From the NCBI GenBank assembly GCA_016218815.1, contig JACRCX010000125.1, positions 37,470 through 101,469 on the forward strand: a DNA stretch of 64,000 nucleotides, given 5' to 3'. Both the position numbers and the translations under genes were made by a program. Of the stretch, positions 26,773 through 33,807 are shown piece by piece. The notes below the pieces were generated by a model. The model saw only the letters and a program-made list of their open reading frames with translations, did not search any database and had not been told where the DNA came from. Numbering within the stretch: the stretch's first letter is position 1; the number at the start of each line of letters is the position of its first letter. Origin of the DNA: Deltaproteobacteria bacterium (lineage in GTDB: Bacteria > Myxococcota_A > Polyangia > DRWM01 > JAAZOP01).

Positions 26773-27414
26773 CTACTGGTACACGGCGCGGCCCTTGAGC
26801 GTGAAGTCGTACAGCGACTGCTCGCTCGGCCCCTCGGTCGCCTCGGGTGAACTGACCCACCGGACGTCCTCGAAGTACTGCGACAGGTTGAGGCGCCGTT
26901 GGAATTCGCTGATGTCGCTCACGTCCAGCGCGGTGCCCACGATGGTCACCTCGCGATCGGTCTCGTTGAACTCGCGGATCCACACCCGGCGGAAGTCCCA
27001 GTCGCGGCGGTAGTTGAGGTTGGGGTCCTGGTTGACCATGCGCTGTGTGGCGTCGTCCAGCCGCGGGCCGACGTTCTTGGAGAGGATGCGCATCAGCTCC
27101 GCGACCATGTACATCGGGCCGGTCTTGGCGGCCTGGAGGGCGCCGATGACGTCGCGCTTGGCGTTGATGTCCTTCAGCTCCTGCTGCTTGGCGTCGAGGC
27201 TGGAGACCTCCTGGCGCTTGGCGTCGAGCGCGGACCGGATCTCCTGGATCGCCGCATCCTTCGTCGACAGCTCGTGGGTCACGTCCATGTACAACCAGAC
27301 GAAGGCGCCGATCTCGCCCGCGAGCAGCACGACGAACACGACGAGCTGCGTCGCGACCGACGACTTCCGCCGCTCACGCGTCGCGCGGACTTGAAGCAAG
27401 TTGATCCGAATCAT
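26773..27414 (-). CDS. pilN: type IV pilus inner-membrane protein PilN
   Basis: The 213-residue protein begins MIRINLLQVR, the short cytoplasmic peptide that in PilN binds PilM. A membrane helix (VVFVVLLAGEIGAFVWLYM), a coiled coil and a periplasmic domain follow. ATG 27414 was chosen because it gives exactly this conserved start and has GGGAGG upstream. It lies 93 bases after pilM. Confidence 0.94.
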   Translation of the reverse strand: MIRINLLQVRATRERRKSSVATQLVVFVVLLAGEIGAFVWLYMDVTHELSTKDAAIQEIRSALDAKRQEVSSLDAKQQELKDINAKRDVIGALQAAKTGPMYMVAELMRILSKNVGPRLDDATQRMVNQDPNLNYRRDWDFRRVWIREFNETDREVTIVGTALDVSDISEFQRRLNLSQYFEDVRWVSSPEATEGPSEQSLYDFTLKGRAVYQ

Positions 27415-27507
27415 GATGCAGGCACCTCCCTGCCCGACGACGACATTGTAACGCCCGCCGAGCGGGCGCGCCAAGTTTGAGGGGATCGGGGGGTCGGGGA
27501 TTGGCGG

Positions 27508-28569
27508 CTACGAGCGCTTCTCGCGGGTCTTGCGGAGGGCGAGGCCCAGGGCGACGACGACGTGGGGAGCGAGTCCCTTGACCCACTCGACGTCGACGCG
27601 GCGGGCGTCGACGTGGACGCGCCGCAGCGGATCGAAGCGTTCCGCAGGGGCGTTGGTGCGCGCCTGGACGGCCTCGAGCAGCCCGCTGTTGCGTGCGGTG
27701 CCGCCGGAGACGTAGATGCGGTCGACCTGCTTCACGTCGGCGGTCTTGAGGTAGAAGTCCAGGGAGCGCTGGATCTCGCCGGCGAGGGAATCGAGCGACT
27801 GGCGGATGACGGCGACCGCCTCGTTCGGCACGACCTCGGTGCCGCCCGGCGCCTCGGCGCCCACCTTGTAGGCTTCGGCCGTGGCGAAGTCGACCTGCAT
27901 CCGCCGCTGGATCTCCTCCGTGATGAACTGGCTGCCGTGGGAGATGTCGCGCGTGAACATCGTCACGCCGTGGGCGACGATGTTGATCGTGGTCAGCGTG
28001 GCGCCGACGTCGACGAGCGCCACGGTGCCCTCCCCCGCGCCGTAGTTGGCCTCGAACGCGTTCTGGATGGCGAAGGCGCAGATGTCGACCACGGCCGCCT
28101 TGAGCCCCGCCTCGTCGACCAGGCTGACGTACTGCGCGACGTCCTCCTTCTTGGCGGCGACCAGCAGGATGTCCATCTGTCCCTGCTCGGGGCGGACCTG
28201 CAGCACCTGGTGGTCCACATCCACGTCGTGGATGTTGAACGGGATGTGCTGCTCGGCCTCCCACGGGATCTGCTCGGCCAGCTCGTCACGGTTCATCATC
28301 GGCAGGGTGATCTTCTTGATGATCACCGAGGCGCCCGAGACGGCGATGGCGACCTCCTTCTGCCGGATCTGCGCCTTGGCCAGCAGGGCCTGGATCGTCT
28401 CGCGGACGACCTGCGGGTTCATCACGTGCCGGTCGACGATGCTCTGCGGCGGCAACGGCTCGAAGCCGAACTTGACCAGCTCGAAGCCGGACTTGTGCGG
28501 CTTGAGCTGGACCGCCTTGATCGCGCTGGAGCCCAGGTCGAGCCCTACCAGATGCGTTCCCTCGAACAC
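27508..28569 (-). CDS. pilM: type IV pilus actin-like ATPase PilM
   Basis: The 353-residue protein has the actin/FtsA-type nucleotide motifs GLDLGSSAIKAVQL, VDVGATLTTINI and VSGGTARNSGL. It is the cytoplasmic ring component that binds the PilN tail. The start is GTG 28569, placed by a strong GGAGGAGG six bases upstream and by the length of the family. The upstream LysM-M15 gene ends 20 bases away, so the peptidase and pilus genes are very likely one transcript. Confidence 0.95.
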   Translation of the reverse strand: MFEGTHLVGLDLGSSAIKAVQLKPHKSGFELVKFGFEPLPPQSIVDRHVMNPQVVRETIQALLAKAQIRQKEVAIAVSGASVIIKKITLPMMNRDELAEQIPWEAEQHIPFNIHDVDVDHQVLQVRPEQGQMDILLVAAKKEDVAQYVSLVDEAGLKAAVVDICAFAIQNAFEANYGAGEGTVALVDVGATLTTINIVAHGVTMFTRDISHGSQFITEEIQRRMQVDFATAEAYKVGAEAPGGTEVVPNEAVAVIRQSLDSLAGEIQRSLDFYLKTADVKQVDRIYVSGGTARNSGLLEAVQARTNAPAERFDPLRRVHVDARRVDVEWVKGLAPHVVVALGLALRKTREKRS

Positions 28570-28589
28570 TCCGCACCTCCTCCGGCGCG

Positions 28590-29780
28590 CTACGGCGCCG
28601 CGGTCTCCTCGGCGGCGTTTTCCTCGCCGCCCGATTCGCCCCCGCCCGCCTCGCCGTCCTCCGGCCGCCCCGAATGCTCGGTGTCGCGGTCCGCGGCGGC
28701 CTCCGGATCGTTCGCGTCGCCGGCCTCCGGGTCGCGCCCCTCGCGCCCGTAGCGGGGCGCTTCCCCGGGGCGCGAGTAGTCGACCCAGTAGCCGCGGTCG
28801 TCGCGCGCGTCCAGGTGCACGAAGTGGCTGTTGGGATAGTAGCCGACGCCCGCATGGGGGAACGTCCGGCAGTAGTCCCGCAACTCCCCGTTGGACACGC
28901 CTTCGACCTGGAAGTCGAGCGCATGCCCCGTGTTGTGCTTGCTCTTGGGCGTGAACTGGTCGCGCCGGAAGGGGCGATAGCCCGAGTAGACGAGAATCCG
29001 CTTGCCCGGCCAATGGTCGGCCACCTTCTGGAGCATCTTCAACAGGTCGGTGTCGATGCGGTGCGTGCGGCCCGTCGACGGCTGCCGGAAGATGCGCTCG
29101 ACCGGCTCGCGCGCCTGCGAGCGCAGGCGCCCGCGCCCGTCGAACAGGCGGACCGTGACTTCCTCGTCGGTCGAAACCCGCACGAGGGTGATGGGGTTCG
29201 AGTCCGGGTCCTCCCGCCGCACGCGGCGCACCGTCGCGACCTCTGTCGCGCCCGGGATCAGCAGCCGCTGCCCGACCCGCAGCGCGTTGGCGTCCTCGAG
29301 GTCGTTGGCGCGCAGGACGCGCGAGACCGACACGTCGTACGAGGCGGCGATGTCCGAGAGCGTCTGGCCCTCGGCGACGTAGAGCACGACCCCGGCCCGC
29401 GTCACCCGCGCCTCCCGCTCGTCGTCGTCGTCGCCGCTCGACCGCTCGGCCGCCCGGCCGCTCGACCGCTCGCCGTCCCGGCCGCTCGACCGCTCGCCCC
29501 CGCCCGCCGGGATGCGCAGCTCCTGGCCGACGCGGATGCGATCCGGGTCGTCGATGTCGTTGACCCGCTGCAACTCGTCGACGTCGACGCCGTACCGGCT
29601 GGCGATTTCGGTCAACGTCTCGCCGGATGCCACTTCGTGCGTGCTGGCGGAGCCGGCGGCATCCCCGCCGCGGCGCTGTGCGTGCGCCGGCGTGGTCCAG
29701 AAGAGAGCGGCGAAGGCGATTCCGAGGCCGAATTCGGCCGGAAAATGCACGCGCGGGAGGCAACGGCTCGTCCCCACCAT
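28590..29780 (-). CDS. LysM-domain M15/DUF882-type peptidoglycan peptidase heading the pil operon
   Basis: The 396-residue product has a signal peptide (ending TPAHAQ) and two LysM domains (about 47-90 and 130-176; EVASGETLTEIASRYGV, VAEGQTLSDIAASYDV), joined by a linker with three RSSG repeats. A DUF882/M15 domain (about 230-335) follows, with SKHNTGHALDF and HFVHLD supplying the zinc ligands and catalytic acid. It should bind and trim peptidoglycan in the periplasm. The C-terminal 70 residues are acidic and low-complexity. ATG 29780 is preceded by a full promoter only seven bases away and no ribosome site. Its place directly before pilM suggests it opens the wall for pilus assembly (inference). 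Confidence 0.88.
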   Translation of the reverse strand: MVGTSRCLPRVHFPAEFGLGIAFAALFWTTPAHAQRRGGDAAGSASTHEVASGETLTEIASRYGVDVDELQRVNDIDDPDRIRVGQELRIPAGGGERSSGRDGERSSGRAAERSSGDDDDEREARVTRAGVVLYVAEGQTLSDIAASYDVSVSRVLRANDLEDANALRVGQRLLIPGATEVATVRRVRREDPDSNPITLVRVSTDEEVTVRLFDGRGRLRSQAREPVERIFRQPSTGRTHRIDTDLLKMLQKVADHWPGKRILVYSGYRPFRRDQFTPKSKHNTGHALDFQVEGVSNGELRDYCRTFPHAGVGYYPNSHFVHLDARDDRGYWVDYSRPGEAPRYGREGRDPEAGDANDPEAAADRDTEHSGRPEDGEAGGGESGGEENAAEETAAP

Positions 29781-29787
29781 CGGACAC

Positions 29788-29816
29788 ACTCTCGCCCGGC
29801 CCTGCGGATGTGTCAA
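29788..29816 (-). promoter_or_regulatory. sigma-70-type promoter of the LysM-pilM-Q operon
   Basis: Read on the minus strand it is TTGACA (29816-29811), a 17-base spacer and GAGAGT (29793-29788), then seven bases to the ATG at 29780. The -35 is perfect and the spacing ideal; the -10 matches three of six bases. Transcription would start at the start codon, giving a leaderless mRNA. Confidence 0.55.
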
Positions 29817-29857
29817 GGAATCGGAGGGGAGGGAGGGCGCGGAGGGGAGAGGAGGGC

Positions 29858-29915
29858 GCGGAGATCCGACTTACCGCTGAGACGCTGAGGACGCCGAGAC
29901 AAACGCTGAGAAGAC
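29858..29915 (+). repeat. CTGAGACG-type periodic repeat, short copy
   Basis: GATCCGACTTACCGCTGAGA begins a run of CTGAG units spaced 8-12 bases apart, as at 32187 and 33778 (inverted). This copy lacks the hairpin that follows in those two. Confidence 0.75.
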
Positions 29916-29995
29916 GAGGATTGCCTGGGGGGGCCGTCCCGAATTAGGGTGCGCGACGGCGGCGGCGCGGGCGCCGTCGGGAAGGATGGAGCGAC

Positions 29996-32170
29996 GTGGG
30001 CGAAGACAAGGCTGGCGGGAGGCCGGGACCGGGGGCGCCGGGGTGCAGGGCCGGGGGTCTGGACGCGCTGTTCCGGCCGTGCTCCGTGGCGGTCCTGGGC
30101 GCCTCGCCGCGCCGGGATTCGATCGGCGGCACGGTGCTGCGCAACCTCGTGACCGGGGAGTACCAGGGCAAGGTGTTCCCGGTGAACCCGGCGCACGAGG
30201 TCGTGATGTCGATGAAGTGCTACCGGTCGGTGCTGGAGATCCCCGATCCGGTGGACCTGGCGGTGGTGATCGTGCGCAAGGACCTGGCGCTCGACGTGAT
30301 CCGCGAGTGCGGCGAGAAGGGCGTCGGCGCGCTCGTGATCGTCTCGGCCGGCTTCGGCGAGACGGGGACCCCGGAAGGGCGCGAGCGCGAGGCGAAGCTG
30401 CGCGACCTGCTCCGGCGCTACCACATGCGGGCGTCGGGTCCGAACTGCATGGGGGTGATCAACACCGAGGAGGCGGTGCGGCTGAACGCGAGCTTCGCGC
30501 GCGTCGGGCCGCCGCCGGGACCGATCGCGTTCGTGACGCAGAGCGGGGCGCTCGGAGAGTCGATGCTGCAGCTCGCGGCCGAGCGCGGGGCCGGGATCTC
30601 GATGTTCTGCTCGATCGGCAACCGCGTGGACGTCGACGCGACCGACCTGGTGACGTACTGGGACCGGGACGAGCGGACGGGCGTGATCGCGATGTACGTG
30701 GAGAGCTTCCTCGATCCGCGGCAGTTCATCCCGGTGGCCAGGCGAGTGACGCGGCGCAAGCCGATCGTGGCGGTGAAGGCGGGTCGCACCGCCCAGGGCG
30801 CGCGGGCGGCGCTGTCGCACACCGGCTCGCTGGTCGGTCGCGACGTGTCGTACGACGCGCTGTTCGAGGAGTGCGGCATCGTGCGCGTGACGTCGGTCGG
30901 CGAGCTGTTCGACGTCGCGGCGGCCCTGGCGCAGCAGCCGGCGGCGCCGGGCTCCCGGGTCGCGGTGCTGACCAACGCGGGCGGACCCGGGATCCTGGCC
31001 ACCGATGCGCTGGTCGGCCTGGACGTCACCATGACGACGTTCTCGCCCGAGACGACGGCCTACCTGCGCCGCGTGCTGCACAGCGAAGCGAGCGTCGGCA
31101 ACCCGGTCGACCTCCTGGCCAGCGCGACGGCGAAGGACTACGACGCGGCCGTGCGCGCGGCGCTGCGCGATCCGGGCGTCGACATCCTGCTCGTGATCTT
31201 CGCTCCACCCATCATGGTCGACGCCGATCCCGTCACCCGCGTCATCGCCGACGCGTGGCGGGAGGAGGGCCGCGGGAAGCCGGTCGTCGCCTGCTTCATG
31301 GCCAAGAGCCGCTCGGTCCGCGCCGGCCTGCGCCAGCTCCAGGAGGCGGGCATCCCCACCTACCCGTTCCCGGAGGAGGCGGCCAAGGCCGTCGCGGCGC
31401 TCGTCGCGCACGGCTCCGGACGCGCGAGGCCCGAGGATCCTCCGACCGCGATCCGCCCGGCGGGCGACGGCGGGTCCGCGATCATCCAGGCCGCGCGCGA
31501 GCGAGCGGCGGAAGAGCACCGCGAGCCGTGGCTGTCGCTGGAACAGGGCCTGGCGTTGGTCGGCGCCTACGGCATCCCGACCGTCGCGACCCTCTTCCCC
31601 GACTCGCTGGATGGCGCACTCGACGCCACCACGCAGCTCGGCTGGCCGGTCGTCGCCAAGGTCGACTCGCCGGCGATCCTCCACCGCAGCGACGTCGGCG
31701 GCGTGACGGCGGGCATCGCCGACGAAGGCCAGCTCGTGCGCGCGTGGCGTCGCTTGACGGAGCTGCTGCGCGAGAACGGCGGCGGCGGGCGCATCGCCCT
31801 GCAGCAGCAGCTCGCCGGCGCCCGCGAGACCGTGCTCGGAATGACGCTGGACGCCATGTTCGGTCCGCTGATCATGTTCGGCTCGGGCGGCATCTACGTC
31901 GAGGTCATCCGCGACGTCGCCTTCCGGCTGCACCCGGTCGGGCCGCGGCGCGCCGAGGAGATGATCCGGCAGGTGCGCGCCTTCCCGCTCCTGGCGGGCA
32001 CGCGCGGCGAGCCCCCCGTGGACCTGGAGCTGCTGCGGGACGTCCTCGTGCGTCTCTCGGCGCTGGTGGGCGACCATCCGGAAATCGTGGAGCTGGAGCT
32101 CAACCCGTTCCTCATCGCCCCGACGGGGAGGGAGTCGGGGGCGGTGGACGTGCGTGTGCGGCTGGGGTGA
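29996..32170 (+). CDS. ADP-forming acetyl/acyl-CoA synthetase, fused alpha-beta subunits
   Basis: The 724-residue protein has a CoA-binding domain (about 25-115; SVAVLGASPRRDSIGG), a ligase-CoA domain with SHTGSLVG, where the His is the phosphorylated residue in this family, and a C-terminal ATP-grasp domain (about 505-720; GWPVVAKVDSPAILHRSDVGG). It converts acyl-CoA, ADP and phosphate to acid, CoA and ATP, or the reverse. No GNAT acetyltransferase domain is attached, so it is not a Pat-type lysine acetyltransferase. GTG 29996 follows GGAAGGATGGAG. It stands alone, between repeat copies. Confidence 0.9.
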   Translation: MGEDKAGGRPGPGAPGCRAGGLDALFRPCSVAVLGASPRRDSIGGTVLRNLVTGEYQGKVFPVNPAHEVVMSMKCYRSVLEIPDPVDLAVVIVRKDLALDVIRECGEKGVGALVIVSAGFGETGTPEGREREAKLRDLLRRYHMRASGPNCMGVINTEEAVRLNASFARVGPPPGPIAFVTQSGALGESMLQLAAERGAGISMFCSIGNRVDVDATDLVTYWDRDERTGVIAMYVESFLDPRQFIPVARRVTRRKPIVAVKAGRTAQGARAALSHTGSLVGRDVSYDALFEECGIVRVTSVGELFDVAAALAQQPAAPGSRVAVLTNAGGPGILATDALVGLDVTMTTFSPETTAYLRRVLHSEASVGNPVDLLASATAKDYDAAVRAALRDPGVDILLVIFAPPIMVDADPVTRVIADAWREEGRGKPVVACFMAKSRSVRAGLRQLQEAGIPTYPFPEEAAKAVAALVAHGSGRARPEDPPTAIRPAGDGGSAIIQAARERAAEEHREPWLSLEQGLALVGAYGIPTVATLFPDSLDGALDATTQLGWPVVAKVDSPAILHRSDVGGVTAGIADEGQLVRAWRRLTELLRENGGGGRIALQQQLAGARETVLGMTLDAMFGPLIMFGSGGIYVEVIRDVAFRLHPVGPRRAEEMIRQVRAFPLLAGTRGEPPVDLELLRDVLVRLSALVGDHPEIVELELNPFLIAPTGRESGAVDVRVRLG

Positions 32171-32186
32171 GGGAGGGAGGGAGGGG

Positions 32187-32362
32187 GGAGATCCTGACTT
32201 ACCGCTGAGACGCTGAGAGCGCTGAGACGGACGCTGAGAAGGCAGGGCAGGAGAGGGCAGAAGCAGATCGGGGGGGGAGCTTGCGGTGTGAGGCAGGGGA
32301 TTGGAATGCCCGTGTCGCGGCGAGGCGCCGCGACACGGACTTCTCCGCCGCGAGCTTCGACC
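32187..32362 (+). repeat. composite repeat (CTGAG-periodic run plus 13-bp hairpin), left copy
   Basis: A CTGAG-periodic run (to about 32245) is followed by AGGCAGGGCAGGAG, a variable stretch and a perfect hairpin: CCGTGTCGCGGCG, loop AGG, CGCCGCGACACGG. ACTTCTCCGCCGCG ends the element. The same modules in the same order lie inverted at 33621-33778. Confidence 0.85.
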
Positions 32363-32529
32363 TTGCACGGCGGATTCCGGTCGCGCGACAGGTCAGGGAA
32401 CAAGCGATCGCCCGTTTCGAAGCGATCTCGGCCGGTGGTTCGAGCCCTCGCGCCGCTTGAGCCCGGATGCGGTGTGCTATTGAACCTCGGCCTCGACATG
32501 ACCGTCGAGGACGCTGCAAGCCGGTTGGC

Positions 32530-33507
32530 TCGCCGCGCTCGCACTCGTCCTCGACGACGTCGAGAAAGTAGCGGAGGTCGGGCGAGCGATAGATGCCGAT
32601 GTAGTAGACGGCGTCAATGCACTGCCGCCGGGCGCCGCACGTGCAGTAGGCGCGATAGTAGCTCTCGGCGTCGAGTCGCTGACTCTCCTCCGACAGGGTA
32701 TCCTAGGAAACGCCATCCCAAAGGCCCATGAAATCGCACGCAGCGCGGAGACCCAAGTCGCATCCGCGGCGATACGCCGTGGCCGCCTCCTCGGCGTACA
32801 CGGACTGGTCCTGGAAACGGACGCCCGCGAGCTCGCGCGCGAGGTTGCCCCGTCGGACGCAACCGACCGCATCGCCGGAGTCGCAGGACTCACGGTACTC
32901 CACCAGCTTCGCGTCGGCGACGTCCATCGACGTCGCCATCCGTGCGAGGATGCGACATCCGATCGAACGCTTCCCATTCGCTGGGCCAGTCGCATCCCAG
33001 ATCGGTCTGGGCGTTGCAGTATTGCCGCAGGACATTGTCGGCTGCGGACAAGTCTCCGCGATACGCCAGAAACCACGCGAACTGACGACAACTCGCCGAA
33101 TGACCGCCTTCGCAAGCCGTGCGGCATGAGTCCAGCGCTTCCCGTTCGTAGTACGGCTCGAGCTCGAAGCGCAGCGCGTCGGCCACGGCGCAGCACCCGG
33201 CCGGTTAGCCAAGATCGCAAGCGCAATAGTACGCTCCGACGCGATCGGCGAACGGCGATTCGTCCGCCGCCTCGCCGTATGCGAGGCAACTCGCCGCGTC
33301 GCCGGACCGGCAGGCCGCGAGCCGCTCCTGGGCGTCGCCTGCTGGACACGTCGGCACCGGCTCCGCGGTTGGCGTGGGTCCTCCGGCTTGAACGCCACAT
33401 CCAACCAGCAGGTTGATTCCCAGGAGGAGTCCTCTTGTCGCCGCACCACGTCTTCCTGCCGTCCCGCACGAACCCACGCCAGCCGAGTTACCTCGGCTCG
33501 CGGCCAT
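32530..33507 (-). pseudogene. decayed gene for a Cys-rich, Sel1-like lipoprotein
   Basis: Read on the minus strand from ATG 33507, the frame gives a lipoprotein-like signal (LLLGINLLVGCG) and then Cys-rich text such as ACRSGDAASCLAYGEA. It hits TAA at 33205-33207 and continues in the same frame (ALDSCRTACEGGHSASCRQF) to about 32950. There the sense passes to another frame (YRESCDSGDAVGCVRRGNLA). This meets TAG at 32703-32705 and runs on as SYYRAYCTCGARRQCIDAVY to about 32530. Two stops and one frameshift in an otherwise continuous Cys-spaced protein indicate a pseudogene. CxxGxAxxC spacing resembles Sel1-like proteins. Its end is not well defined. Sequencing error is possible but would need three events. 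Codon use outside the lesions still looks coding. Confidence 0.72.
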
Positions 33508-33620
33508 CGTCAACCCGGAGGGCTGACACCGAGACTTTGCAGCCGCATCGGCTGCGTGACCTCTTCCGGGCAGGAATCTGGACGCGGGACCGTGCGGGCC
33601 CGCGCTCCGCGGCACGCGTA

Positions 33621-33778
33621 CGAAGTCCGCGGCGGAGAAGTCCCTGGCGCGGCGCCTCGCCGCGCCAGGGCATCCCCATCCCGGGCCTTCATCGCAGGGT
33701 TTCCCCCTCCTGCCCTGCCTTCTCAGCGTTCGTCTCAGCGTCCTCAGCGTCTCAGCGGCAAGTCGGATCTCCGCGCCC
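33621..33778 (-). repeat. composite repeat, right copy (inverted)
   Basis: On the minus strand it reads: CTGAG-periodic run, AGGCAGGGCAGGAG, a variable stretch, then hairpin CCCTGGCGCGGCG, loop AGG, CGCCGCGCCAGGG, then ACTTCTCCGCCGCG. Two base pairs of the stem differ from the left copy and both are compensated. Confidence 0.85.
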
Positions 33779-33807
33779 TCCCCACTCCCTCCCCCTCCCT
33801 CCCCTCC

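Noticed and set aside
29781..29816. Earlier TTG start for the LysM-M15 peptidase
   Set aside because: The TTG is part of a perfect TTGACA -35 box at ideal spacing, and the signal peptide fits better from ATG 29780.
32477..33469. Uninterrupted 330-codon minus-strand frame across the decayed gene
   Set aside because: It is Arg/Ser/Thr-rich and lacks the Cys spacing and signal sequence found in the other two frames, which together make the coherent protein.
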